From: Zerene cesonia | Taxonomy: Eukaryota; Arthropoda; Insecta; Lepidoptera; Pieridae | Direction of reading: 5' to 3' | Assembly (NCBI RefSeq): GCF_012273895.1 | Contig: NC_052103.1 | Coordinates: forward strand, 4,340,001 to 4,404,000 | Length of the DNA stretch: 64,000 bases | In this document: one piece after another, positions 11,701 through 22,600 of the stretch | How positions within the stretch are numbered: the stretch's first letter is position 1 | How the letters are laid out: every line of letters begins with the position of its first letter | The notes under the pieces: generated by a model | The model's input: the letters and a program-made list of their open reading frames with translations, nothing else | Told to the model about the DNA's origin: nothing | Databases searched by the model: none | Position numbers and translations under genes: made by a program

Positions 11701-13956
11701 TACTATTATACTGTTTAGTATTACTATAATATTTAGAACATTTTACTATTTTAATATACCACTTGTCTGAATTACAAATGGCATGAGGGCAAAAAGAACA
11801 CAGCTTATTTTGAGTAAGTATTTATTAAATGTAGATGATGTCATCATCGACTACTGAGCTATCATCAATAAAATATTATGAACAGATTTAAAGATAGAAG
11901 TTCTAGTATAGAACTATCTTTTCGCCCGCGGCTTCGTCCGCGTTGTCTAAGACGAAAAAAAAAACCACGCTGATAATTGGTGAAATCATTACGAAAATCC
12001 ATGGACAGACAGACAAACGTGGCGGACGACTTTGTTTACTATCTTTACATTATGTTATCAATTAAAAATAAGCAAGCTAAGCAATAAATTGTTTTGCGAA
12101 AATTCACTTGAGATATCTCTATAAATACAATATTCTGAAATATAATACGCTCTTAGAAGTCTTTTTAACTCTATACATTTGTACAAGATCAGCAGTTACA
12201 GACATGATAAATCATTGAATGCTAAATATATTGTCACCTGTGCATGCTTCTTGATCAATTAATTGGCAATGTTCATATTCCTGCTATATGCATATATTAT
12301 TTCCATGTAGTGCAATGGATAAGTAACCAATTTTGACATTTTATAGAAAGGACATAGCTTAGCTGTTAAATTAATTTCATTGCAAAGAGATTTCATTTTT
12401 TTAAATATATCTATATTTATATGAAAAAAGGAAAAAATATTAAGCATTTATCAATGTCTGAAGTATACCCATAATAAGATCCTACTATCCTTCTAATCCT
12501 ACTAATATTATAAATGCGAAAGTTTGTAGGGATGTGTGTGTTTGTTGCTCTTTCACGCAAAAACTACTCAACCAATAGGAAATTTGGTATGTAGAAAGCT
12601 GGACAACTAGAATAACATAGAGGCAATAATTCCTACGGGATACGGACTTACGCGGGTGAAGCCACGGGGCAATGTATAAATCACTTTGTGTCATGTTGCT
12701 GGAAAATAATAGTTCCAGAAAATTTAAAATATGCAATGCTAAATTACCTCAATGATATCAGAAGCGGACCCCACACAATACTCCATAACCAGCCATGCTG
12801 TGTGTTCACGTTTATAACATCCCTTGTACTCAATGGTGTTGGGATGCTCCAATTGTTTGAGAAATCTATAAACAAAACCAATTAAAATGTATAACTGTTA
12901 ATTTTTTTAAGAAAAAAAAAAACATCTTGTAAAAAGAAAAATATCTTGTATACTTTTTCATTCAAGATTTAATGAAGGATTGAATGCTATTTGCTGTAAA
13001 CTACCAACTTAAAATATATGAGCTTTATGATTATATCGCTCATTATAGTACAGGAGCCCAAGAGGAGATTTTGGGATTTACTTTAGCACATCAAATTATT
13101 ATAGGGGAAGGTAGTTATTGCTAAGTAAATCCAGAAAGCATGAGCAGTTAATGTTGGTGAGTGCACTCACAGGAGCCGCAGGAAATCAAAAAATATACAC
13201 TGGAGGCATATTTTTTAAATTATACCCTTTATTCATAGCCACGAAATTACCACAAAAATCATAAGAATAAGTTATATTTTATTTCAGTTATATGCTAGAG
13301 CATTCAAAACATCAAAATCTACCATGATTGAGTATTTCCATATCCCCATTTTTTTATTAAAAAACAATCAAAACTGATTCTCCAATGCTAAAATTGAAAA
13401 ACATTATTGGACTTTTTTCTTGCTATCCTCTAATCTGAGATTTTTAATAAGTTTCTAAAACGCTCAAGTAAATATACATTTAGCATCTTGGGCTCCTCTA
13501 CAACTAATATTTTATTAAAAAGTGAGGACAGATTGGAAGTGTAGCATGTTGTACTAGGTTCTCTCATGAATAGAAAAGTACAGTATTCCTTAAATATAAT
13601 TGTTTTTATCTCATATAATGCAGATAATACATAATAAACTGATGAAGATATGTTATAGTGTAACCTTTTAATTACATATAGTATACTTTAATGTTTATTA
13701 GTAATTATTATATATTTGACTCCTATACTTACTTTATTTCTTTCAAGATGTCCTGCCATTTCTCCTCACTTTGTTTTCCCAAGTAGGACATCTTTTTAAT
13801 AGCAACAATCTCCTTTGTGAGGTTGCAGCGAGCATAATACACTGCACCAAAGGAGCCATGCCCAATCTCCCTGAGATCTTCAAAGATTTTCTCAGGATCA
13901 TGTTTACTAAACAACTCTGCTATGTCAGGATCTTTAAGACTGCCTGGACGAGGCAT
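2707..13956 (-). CDS. Tao: Tao: TAO/Ste20-family serine/threonine protein kinase (19 coding exons)
   Basis: Coding exons, 5' to 3' on the minus strand: 13956-13733, 12865-12748, 10794-10531, 10443-10321, 10189-9949, 9449-9313, 9064-8991, 8312-8062, 7809-7703, 7468-7298, 6535-6324, 6093-5943, 5631-5519, 5123-4997, 4822-4721, 4596-4462, 3929-3771, 3430-3312, 2830-2707. All junctions are GT/AG and phases agree; the sum is 2,952 nt, or 983 residues plus stop. The kinase domain spans about residues 28-281: glycine loop GHGSFGAV (32-39), VAIK Lys54, HRDIKAGN with Asp148, DFG (166-168), activation segment NSFVGTPYWMAPE. After it come a Ser-rich segment (GGDSSKSNSATSEHS), a variable linker, FATIRTTSIVTKQQKEH, long Glu/Arg/Lys/Gln-rich coiled coils, and the C-terminus SMLSLAHSNSSASFPAGSL, all collinear with Drosophila Tao. 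TAO kinases are known to act upstream of Hippo and of MKK3/6-p38 and JNK, and on microtubules. The chosen Met has KDPDIAELF just after it, as in other TAO kinases, and a splice acceptor six bases upstream. Length is near the usual ~1,000 residues. Confidence 0.96.
4278..4294. repeat. Short TTAGG-type run (CCTAA x3)
   Basis: Three perfect CCTAA units plus two bases lie in a Tao intron. TTAGG is the ancestral insect telomere repeat, but three units can occur by chance, and this run sits in what looks like a decayed interspersed repeat (about 4200-4320). Confidence 0.4.
5270..5463 (+). pseudogene. Decayed C-terminal end of a non-LTR retrotransposon ORF
   Basis: The plus-strand frame reads WTNRRDNARLDG, then YCWRDLVVVDLRVLKANN, and then shifts frame to LVSEAKIHFEVSSPQE followed by a stop. 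This resembles the GRPxxYWRDDxxxDLRxLKAxNWQE...LVSEAKxHF tail that ends many lepidopteran reverse-transcriptase polyproteins. Here the tryptophan after KANN is replaced and at least one frameshift has occurred, so it is a fossil. It is antisense to Tao, in the intron between exons 13 (5519-5631) and 14 (4997-5123). Only the last ~60 codons remain. The match is from memory of the motif, not from a search. Confidence 0.6.
6658..7030 (+). mobile_element. LEP1-type Helitron with internal 86-bp duplication
   Basis: The element lies in the Tao intron between exons 10 and 11. The core 'gatagctggacaactgaaat', the phrase 'attcctacgggatacgg', a terminal hairpin built on CCGCG/CGCGG and the end CTAG|T are hallmarks of lepidopteran non-autonomous Helitrons. 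An 86-bp segment is repeated in tandem (6773-6858 and 6859-6944) with almost no difference between copies. The left end is approximate because Helitron 5' ends are weakly defined. Confidence 0.75.
6773..6944. repeat. Two-copy 86-bp direct tandem repeat
   Basis: Copies run 6773-6858 and 6859-6944. Both begin 'tgtcatattcgtg' and end 'gacaactgaaataa'; they differ mainly at a c/t after a T run. The repeat is inside the Helitron at 6658-7030, so it arose within the element or during its replication. Confidence 0.9.
9491..9640 (-). mobile_element. Lepidopteran interspersed repeat (CTAG-ended, 'ccccggcttcgccc' type)
   Basis: A Tao-intron copy begins 'ctagcggtccgccccggctt' and continues through 'cagtagttcctgagattag' to 'ttcagctttttaatatta'. 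The same family appears in the opposite orientation at 53821-53986. The CTAG end and the 'taatattataaag' other end mimic the Helitron layout, so it is probably a Helitron-like non-autonomous family. Confidence 0.65.
11925..12060 (-). repeat. Lepidopteran repeat fragment ('cgcccgcggcttcgtccgcg')
   Basis: It lies in the large Tao intron (10795-12747). It starts 'tatcttttcgcccgcggctt' and runs past 'ggacagacagacaaacgtgg' to 'gactttgtttactatc'. The phrase pattern recurs, diverged, at 30361-30545, so this is an interspersed family rather than unique sequence. Confidence 0.55.
12496..12670 (+). mobile_element. LEP1-type Helitron, 3' end truncated
   Basis: This Tao-intron copy starts near 'ctactaatattataaatgcg', contains 'ctctttcacgcaaaaactac' and 'attcctacgggatacggac', and breaks off after the first part of the terminal hairpin ('gccacggggc') without the CTAGT end seen in complete copies. 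Confidence 0.75.
12866..13732. other. Tao intron 1 (within the coding region)
   Basis: AT-rich intron of 867 bases between the glycine-loop exon and the FLKQL exon. No recognisable element was seen in it. Confidence 0.6.
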
Positions 13957-14870
13957 CTTTTTCTGTAATTTTTGACATACCAAAAATTGAGGTAGTGTAA
14001 ATAGTTGGTACTGATCTATATCTAATCAATAACTCTCTTCTTACAATATCAATTATAAGTATCTTATTGGATTATTTTATTTACAAATTAGCAGACAGTG
14101 GAGTTGTTTTCTTCCATAATTGCTAATTACTAATATTTGAGACCTGCACAGTGTTTAAATTATGCTTTTATTAAATTGTTTAGGGTATTTATTGCAAAAT
14201 GACATATTCTTGTTTGATTGCAAGTCTCTGTCAGTCTGGTTGTTGTTACTCTTCTTACTGTAACTAATATTACTGGAGGTATTTTTCGGTAGTCTACATA
14301 TATACATTTGAATAAAACTAGCAATATAGTACAAAATAAGAGTAAAGTGTCACAGTTATAATACAATAGGTTACAGTGCAATGTTTTAAGATTTTCTTAT
14401 TTTTATTTCAAAGTAATTGAATATTTAATATTGGTGTATATCTTTTTTTTTGGTGCATTTACTTTATAATAGAATATTATGTGAATATTTGAACTAAAAT
14501 CATATTCACACTTGAAGTGAATAATGTGTTTTGATAAATTAAGGTTATAAACTTTTTTAACTTTTAAACAACCTAAGCAATATTGTTTTATTCAAAAGTT
14601 TTGTTAATTTTTTTTTCACATTTAGATAGTTATCTACATTTTGTCAATTTACAATACGAGGATAATGACTAATATCCTATTTTATTTGGATCATGATTAA
14701 TCAAAGATAGTGTTATGAGGAAATGCGACTTACAGCTTGCGCCAGCTGTAAGCCGGCAGCGTCCGTCAGTTAATTAGAGCGCTCTTGCCGCCTGGGGCCA
14801 TCCTCCGCAACCGCTATCTGCAAAAGTCGGAAACGACACCGATAACAGACATCGCCATGTTTTCCTTCGA
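13957..14870 (-). other. Tao: Tao 5' UTR: acceptor at 13962 and probable non-coding first exon from 14734
   Basis: On the minus strand the start codon is preceded by TTACAG|AAAAAG, a good 3' splice site with the exon beginning at 13962. The best upstream donor I see is GCAAGCT|GTAAGTCG, which ends an exon at 14734. The sequence upstream of it (14735 to about 14870) is GC-richer than its surroundings, as expected of a first exon near a promoter. The transcription start was not located, so the right-hand limit is a guess. Confidence 0.45.
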
Positions 14871-16265
14871 CTCCCGCACTATAAAATAATAACACTAATC
14901 CTGTTTAAATTAATATTTAATTTAATATTAACAGGAAGTCTAAAATAAATTAAAATATAATCCAATTACCACCTTCAAGAGGATCGACACCAACCTACCT
15001 CAGGACATCTACGTTCGCAGCTCCCGTCTCCGATACGTTTCGTTCTGGGTCACCGCCCACAGATTCTCTTTTCACATCAACCAATTTGAATATCTTTTTT
15101 CACCACCCCTTTTTGGGGGTGGAAATTGAAATTATTGCGAAATACTTGGCACTTACAATACAAAAATTCGCCTCAAAATGGCGTTGGGTATAGAACGCGA
15201 TGATAGCTTTTTGTTTTATAAGGCACACAGTTTAATTATTCTCATCACTGTTTTCACTCACTTTATCGCCACTTTAACACTTTTCATCATTCACTACATT
15301 TAAACATTTGCTTCTAGGCAATTTTTAAAGAAATCTATTTACTTTCCCGTAAGTAGGCACTGAAAAATAATTGCAGTGACTTTAGCTACTAGCGCCTCCT
15401 AGTGTTGACTGTTAACCAATTTCATTATAGGTTGAATGCGGTGCTGCCAGTGTCTCATTTTGATATCCTTATAATATTCTCATTGAGTATTCTAATTTCT
15501 AAGTAGGTACATAATAAGGTAGAAGAAAATTTATTCACTTTAGTGGACCAATTAAATAATGCACTTATTGCACGTACGAGAAACTTGTATGTATACATAA
15601 TAAAAGACCAAAATTCATACATTATTGTATTCTTTTCAATTATGTTTTTATTTCATGTTATTTTATAAAAAAACGAACGTCAATAATTAGTTTAATAAGT
15701 AAATATTTTATATTGTCCCCATTATAATGTACAGATAAAATGCTCAACAAGCTCGGTGGTAATTGTATACCTACCGAAATATAATTATCTATGATTTATA
15801 AATTATCTGTTGTCCATCCGTCAACCGCTTCTCGGTGAAGTGAAGCGTCAGCCGTCAAGGTTTGAAACCGGCTATTTGTAAAAATTCTCTCCCTAAAGAT
15901 TATTTTCATATTGAGGTAACAGATACTATCAACAATTAATGAAAGTATTTAATTTTATGAATTCGTATAGTGATCAATTTTATATTTTAATATAAAATTG
16001 AGATAGACGTTTTGGATAGCTTTACTTCTATGAAACCAAAATGGCGGGTAAAGCTTTGTTCAACTAGGAAATTAGTTTATTTTCGGTTTTGACCTCACAA
16101 ACTAAAGTTTTAATTAGTTTATTATAACTTTATTATTGATCTGATAACTGTAAAGAGTATGTTTCAGCACCTTTGTTTCAATATTGTGCAGTTAGGTAGT
16201 CAACTAAAACAATGTGATTTTTGTTTCTTTTTCTATATAACAACATGGTTTTTTAATATTTGAAG
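14871..16265. promoter_or_regulatory. Divergent Tao-HP1 intergenic region
   Basis: Tao reads left and HP1 reads right from this stretch, so it should contain both promoters. No TATA box could be assigned with confidence. At 15102-15122 there is a short inverted repeat (CCACCCC, T-rich loop, GGGGTGG), a typical tail of a lepidopteran interspersed repeat. The HP1 5' UTR must begin somewhere in the right half; a spliced UTR exon is possible but was not resolved. Confidence 0.35.
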
Positions 16266-18193
16266 ATGGCAGATAAAAAAAAGGATGGAACTGAGCCTGA
16301 AGGGGAAGAAGAATTTTCTGTAGAAAAAGTATTAGATAGACGTGTTAAAAATGGCAAGGTACATAACAACATTTGAACAAGTATGTCTTTCTGTATAAAA
16401 TGTTTTTTTTTTATTAAATTGTATTTTATGTAGGTGGAATATTTTCTGAAATGGAAAGGATATAGTGATGAAGATAATACTTGGGAACCAGAAGAGAATC
16501 TTGATTGCCCAGACCTTATACAAGCTTTTGAAGAGGCAAGAAAAAAAAAGGAAGCTGGTAATTACTTTTAAATCTTAATTTATTATAATTTTGATACAAG
16601 AAAATATATATGATATCTAATATATAAAATTCTCGTGTCACAGTTTTCGTTGCCATACTCCTCCGAAACGGCTTGATCGATTTTGATGAAATTTTTTGTG
16701 CTTATCCGGTATCTATGAGAATCGGCCAACATCTATTTTTCACACCTCTAAATGATAAGAGTAAGGCAGAACAGCGTTTGCCGGGTGCAGCTAGTCTATA
16801 TATATAAAATTCTCGTGTCACAGTTTTCGTTGCCATACTCCTCCGAAACGGCTTGACCGATTCCTCTGAAATTTGGTAAGCATATTGGGTAGGTCTGAGA
16901 ATCGGCCAACATCTATTTTTTATCCCGATATTCCTACGGGATACGGACTTACGCGGGTGAAACCGCGGGGCGCAGCTAGTCTAATATATAAAATTCTCGT
17001 GTCACGGTTTTCGTTGCCATACTCCTCCGTAATGGTTTGACCGATTTTGTTGAAATTTTTTGTGCTTATCCGGTATCTATGAGAATCGGCCAACATCTAT
17101 TTTTCATACCCCTAAATGATAAGAGTAAGGCAGAACAGCGTTTGCCGGGTGCAGCTAGTATGATATAAATAATCACATAGATTTACTATTGTTGAGTAAA
17201 GTATACCAAGATGTGATATGCCAACTCACACTTGGCCAGCATGATGAATTATGGGGGGAGCCCCTCATAAGAAGACTGTGTCTCTGGAGTTGGAATATGA
17301 GTGGATGGTGATTATGTTGATGATAGGAAATGTTGGAACAAGGTTTCAGCGAGGCTTGTTAAAATGCCACTCATCCTTTTAGTTATAGTTTGTGACAAAA
17401 CTCCTGCATATAAATTTTTTTTTTTGTAATAAAATGGTAATACATATGGCTTGCATATGTTGCTGTAAGATTGTTAGATTACAAATGTATTCTTAATTAT
17501 AGAACAAGTTCCAGTTTATTTTCATATAAATGAATTCATTGGAATAAAATTATATTTAATTTATTTTCTTGCACATATATTTACATTATTTACATTACAC
17601 AATTATTTCATCCTTAATTATAGAGGGCAAGAGTGCACTAAAGATTGACAAAGACACAAAGAAAAGAAAATCTGCAGCAACACCAGACTTGAAAGGTGCT
17701 AAAAAAAGTAAAAGTGATGATAAAAAGGCTTCCGGTTTTGATAGAGGCTTGGAACCTGAAAAAATTATTGGTAAGGTGGCTTATATATAGCATATATATA
17801 TATAATATTATTTTTCTAATAACATCACTTTATTAGTCTATTTTTTTTTAAATAAGGTAAGATTCAAATGACATAAGTCTAGTTTGATTTAATATTATCT
17901 CTTTAATTTCTAGATTGCATTAATTAACTTAAACAAGTTGTTGTGGGAGAAGATACATGGTGCGATATATTATTTACTTCCAGTTTTCCTTATTCTATAG
18001 TATTTATTTTTCAGGTGCTACTGACAGCAGTGGCGAGCTCATGTTCCTCATGAAATGGCAAGGTACAGATGAAGCAGATTTAGTTCCCGCAAAACAAGCA
18101 AATGTTCGGTGCCCACAAGTGGTCATACAGTTCTATGAAGAGAGGTTGACTTGGCACACACCCGCACCAGATGAATGCAATAATGATGAATAA
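16266..18193 (+). CDS. Heterochromatin protein 1 (HP1/CBX family), chromodomain plus chromoshadow domain
   Basis: Exons are 16266-16358, 16434-16557, 17624-17770 and 18015-18193; the junctions are GT/AG, the phases agree, and the product is 180 residues. The chromodomain (about residues 16-68) begins EEFSVEKVLDRRVKNGK and contains LKWKGY and NTWEPEENLDC. The methyl-lysine cage positions are Phe17, Trp38 and Tyr41, spaced exactly as Tyr24/Trp45/Tyr48 of Drosophila HP1a, with Phe for the first Tyr. A Lys/Ser-rich hinge (KKRKSAATPDLKGAKKSK) is followed by a chromoshadow domain (about 112-172) ending in QFYEERLTWHTP, whose Trp region is used for dimer-dependent binding of PxVxL partners. HP1 proteins bind H3K9-methylated nucleosomes in the nucleus. 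The short length and compact hinge recall Drosophila HP1b and vertebrate CBX1/3/5; which lepidopteran HP1 paralogue this is cannot be settled here. The Met follows an in-frame GAAG and is the first available. Confidence 0.95.
16617..16795 (+). mobile_element. Helitron unit 1 of 3 in HP1 intron 2
   Basis: It begins 'ctaatatataaaattctcgt', contains 'tttcgttgccatactcctcc', and ends 'gccgggtgcagctagt'. Its right half ('aaatgataagagtaaggcag') matches unit 3 and not unit 2. Length 179 bp. Confidence 0.8.
16796..16980 (+). mobile_element. Helitron unit 2 of 3 in HP1 intron 2
   Basis: It abuts unit 1 with no spacer and shares the same left half. Its right half is the common LEP1 end: 'attcctacgggatacggac', the hairpin CGCGGgtgaaaCCGCG and CTAGT. 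Length 185 bp. Confidence 0.8.
16981..17159 (+). mobile_element. Helitron unit 3 of 3 in HP1 intron 2
   Basis: It abuts unit 2 directly. Both halves are of the unit 1 type, with 'gtaatggtttgaccg' in place of 'gaaacggcttgatcg'. Length 179 bp. Confidence 0.8.
17216..17327 (+). mobile_element. SINE 3' fragment in HP1 intron 2
   Basis: The phrase 'ccaactcacacttggccagc' followed by a degenerate ATG/TGATGAT-rich tail ('ggtgattatgttgatgatag') is the 3' portion of a common lepidopteran tRNA-derived SINE. No Pol III boxes remain. Confidence 0.5.
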
Positions 18194-19500
18194 GTAATTA
18201 TTTTTGTAAGGCTATTTTTCAAATAAAATTTAAATCTAGCTTCAAGTAAACCTGAAATATAGGCTCATAATATAATACATCTTGTGGTCTAAATAAGTGA
18301 GATAAGAGTTATTTCAATAGATTTTTATTTCCTTCAATGATGATGAAAGTGCAGGACATGTTTGTCATTTAATCAATTTCATTTATCATTGAAAGCCTCA
18401 AGAAAGAAAGGTGATATTTTTTCTAAACTCTAGCATTTCTTCTTTATTTATTATGTAACAGTTTACTGCTAAATATCATGAAATACTGCCTCATTAGTTG
18501 CTAAATCATATTAAAAAATAATATATATTGCCTGATAATAATAAATTCTCATTTATGGCTGATTTATCTTAATTTTTAAGTTTACAAGGGTAGAGCATAT
18601 TTATTATTAAATCTATGTTAAAAAACAACTGAAAATACACATACAGCTTTATAAGTTGATGAAAACCATTTATATATATTTAATATAACGTCTGTATGAA
18701 CATTGTGTGGTGGAAATAATTTGATCCTAAATTGTTTCAGATTTCATTCCTCTCCAATTTATGATGTAAGTGATTTTCTTTAAGAGACTTGTTTTTAAAG
18801 TTAATTTGGTACTAAATGTTAAGGTAAATTGACATCCCAGTAATTTGGTACATTAAATAGTATGTAATTGTCCGTTATTGTGTATTAGAAAAGAATAGAA
18901 ATACAACTGTGTTTAAGCATAAAGAGTAGTAAAACTTAACTTTAAGGAAAAATTGTGTTATAAATAAAATGAGAAGGATTAGAACCCAAATGTTCAAGGA
19001 GTACCAGTTTTAATTTTCTCTTAAGTGTTATATTAATGTGATTTGATCTATATAGTAATAACTGTAATGCATAAATAAAAGCAGTTCAAAATGTATAAAT
19101 TGGTTGTTCTTAAAAATAATATTAATTTAAAAGGTACTTTGAGACATTTGGATTGGAATCCAAAAATATTACCTTCTTACATTCAATTGTTTAAGAAGTA
19201 ATGAATTTTAAAATTGACAAATGGTCGGTTTTTGTTTAAGTGAGCATAAATTAAGTTTACTTAAGTTTTGTGTAATTTGATATATATGGACTATATATAA
19301 ATAAATAGCTATATGTTCTTATAAATAGGACTAGGATTAACACTAAGTTAAATAAAGCATCTTGGTTAATATTGTTTTTTATTTATGTAATATAAGAAAA
19401 AGTAAAAAAAAGCAACCCTCAATACTAATATAATATCTCAGTTTTATAAAAAGAATAAAAGAAACTAAAGGATGAAAAGCAAAAATATCTTGTGAACAAC
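18194..19500 (+). other. HP1 3' UTR and convergent intergenic region
   Basis: Poly(A) signals AATAAA lie at 18222-18227 (29 bases after the stop), again near 19073, and at 19351-19356. Several ends are therefore possible, and the longest 3' UTR would be about 1.2 kb. The opposing gene's probable signal is at 19501-19506 on the minus strand. The rest is AT-rich with no repeat or RNA recognised. Confidence 0.5.
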
Positions 19501-19506
19501 TTTATT
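19501..19506 (-). terminator. Poly(A) signal of paralogue A
   Basis: The minus-strand AATAAA (plus 'tttatt') lies about 105 bases after the stop codon, a normal spacing for an insect 3' UTR. Confidence 0.5.
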
Positions 19507-19611
19507 TATAAAAACGAAAAGAAAGTTAAAACTCAACAATATCTAATAAGCACTCAAGTTCAATAACCAGTATAAATGGTTTATATGATATGAAGAAACA
19601 AAAAAACGAAA

Positions 19612-22600
19612 TTAGTCATCGTTATCGGAGTCTGAATGCAATTCTTGCATATTTTTGACATAAATTCGTTTTGCAAATGTACTGAGGTGAACATTTCTAC
19701 AATTATAGTAGTGTATCTGTACCTCCACTGATGGGTGGTCACTTACAATTTTAAATATTTCTTCAACATGATTAACTATCTCATCTGATGACACGTGTGT
19801 ATAAAAATGGTTGAGTAGTTTTAAAACTGCCAAGTACACTTGAACATTTTTTTCATCTTGCAACATTTTCTTAAATAGCATATGGAGAGCATTATTATTT
19901 ACAAAATTGTTTAGGCAACTATACAACGCCTGAGCAAATAGAACATATATGTTTGCAAAATATTTTGAACAATGTTCGATTATATAATCTGTACATATTT
20001 TACTGTATTCCGACACCAGGGATTCACATGCCAGGTCCCAATCTCTTCTATCACACTTATCAAGAATATCCACGAAAGCAACAGTTAATTGCCACTTAGT
20101 CATAAGTAGATAATTACTTGGATAATCTAGATTTTTTAATAACTCTAAATTTATGGTCTCGAAGAGTTTCTTGGGTACAATTTTTTTTTTATCAAACACA
20201 AACTCTTTTATATCCGTTCTTAAAGTGTTTAAAAAGACATCTAAAACTAACGTAAATTGTTTTTTGTGAGCATTTGTTTCATCCCAGTTCTGAAAACACT
20301 TCTGTAATAATGGCAATATTAAGTTGGTATATTTTTTCATTTGAAATTCTTCATCAGTACAGGCAAGCATGTAAGACGATAGAAGCTCTAACTTTGAAAG
20401 GTTGTGTGTGTCTTTTATGATATCTTTATCTATATATTCTAACAGTATTTCTGTTATAAAATCGGGAGGTAATTGATCTATTATGTTTCGAGCATAACTT
20501 ATGAACGTATTTCCAAAAGAATACTTAAATTGTACATCTTCGGGATTTTTGGACGCTACACGACTTTTTAAAATATTGTAACTTTTTATATAATATGAAT
20601 GCCTAACAGTTATAGGAACTTCTTCAACGTTTAGCAATAATTCATAAATGGCATCATTTTCATTGTCTGAGAGGTTATCTAAAAATGTCTCCATTATATT
20701 CCAGATGCTTTGTATTCTATCCGGATCCTTTTCTTTACATAAAAGTTTATAAGTAAACTTAAATGCTACGTGTCTTATGGAAGAGTTTTTATATTCATTA
20801 AGAACTTTGCTCAGAATATTTTTTACTTCTTCTGGTGGTAGTTTTATAAAGGCAAATCTTATGCCATGTTTTTGAAGAGAAACCTTAGTATCTAACAACA
20901 TAGGTATAAATCGTTGAGAACAAGTCATGTTTAAGTTAAGAAAAATTGAATACAGCGATGGTAAAGCAAATGGTAAATAGTCCCCTTTAGAGTAATGAAG
21001 TATTAATTTTGGACTGGGTTGTGGTCGAGCGTTGTGCATTATTTTAGCAAGATTTTGCTGTATGATAAGGGTATATTCAGTAGTGTTGTTCCAATCGACC
21101 TTTTCTTCTTTTGGGGCATATTCAATTATAAATTTTTGTAGATCTTCATCAGGTAATAAAATACACAGCGCACGAATCACTGCCTTACTGCATTTAACGT
21201 TGTTAAGTTGATTCATGTATATATTTACCAATTGCTTGGCTAAAGATTCTGACCAATATGTTTTAATTTTTTTGTGATACTGTTTCAACAAAATCTTATT
21301 ATTAAAATATAGATTATCAAGCTTAGCGGGACAACGTTCTATTAATGAAGGATCATGCTTTAGGGCATTTATTAAAACGGGCTGACTGGGATTCATTTTT
21401 ATGGACTCATTGAACAGTTCTTTTCTCCAGGATTTCTTTTTATTATAAACATTGGAAAAGTCCACATTCCACATGTTTTGTTCATTTATATTTATTAAAT
21501 CTTTAATGGCATTGATAACAGCTGGATAATTGGCTATGTCCTTGTCCCAATCTATTAAGAGATTTAAAGCTTTGTTTAATAATTCAGTTTTTTCAACAAA
21601 TTCTTCTTTGGTAAAGGACGAATGACTATTCAACTGTCTCATAATAGTATTGTATAAATATGTGAATAAAATCTCTTTTTCATTCCTTTGAAATTTTTTC
21701 TGATATGATTTTAATGTATTAAATTTAAATTCATTTTCAACTGCTTTCGGCACTTTTTTCATATGAAGAGTATAATATATTATTACAGCTTCAACACATA
21801 TTTTTTTCAGAGATTCATCAGTTCTTATATCTTCATTATTTTCATTTAAAATACCATTCATAAACACTTCTTCAAATTTTTTCCATGTAGCAAAATCATA
21901 ATTTTGAAAATTGTTTTTTGTAATTAAACATTTAATGAATGTGTTTTTTACTTGATTTGTGTTCTTATGATATTTCTCGTAATAATCTATTAATGATTTC
22001 AGATTATCAACTGAATCTCCTGCGGCAAGTATTAATGTTTCGAACATAGAGATGAGCGCATCATTTGAGGTTTGTTTGTCTATCAGTTCTTGGATCTTGG
22101 TAAATGCAACATTAAATGTAGTATATCGATACCAGAAGTGATCAAAAATGTAAATGAACTTATATTGACATGTAAATTTAGCAAAATCTTCCATTGAACA
22201 TTTGAGTGGCTTTGGCAATATGCATTTTTCATCTACGTATATTTTATCGATCAATACTTGCGTAACAAATTCAGTTCGATCATTGTCAGACATGGCAGAT
22301 ATGAAAGAAGTTAGAGTATCAAACCGTAAATTTCTATTACTGAGGTTACTGTCTTTAACAATATCAAATAAGAATTTTTTTATATTCTCTTTCTTTAGGT
22401 ATTTAATAAAGGTCTTAATATCAATATGGTTACAGTAAGTTACAAATTTTTTGATTATTCGATCACTAGCTTGTTTCATCATTAACTCTGTAGAATTTTT
22501 GGTAAAGTCAGGAATTGCGTAAGAAGGCTGTCTTTCAATAATATCTAGATACTTTATCAGATCAGATCTAAGTAGAAAACTTGTAGCTTTTAAAGCTGTT

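Larger units (their letters stand above)
10795..12747. other. Large Tao intron 2
   Basis: This intron of about 1.95 kb splits the kinase domain between DIIE and VHKRP. Apart from the two repeat fragments at 11925-12060 and 12496-12670, I see only AT-rich unique sequence with no RNA gene or exon-like stretch. Confidence 0.6.
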
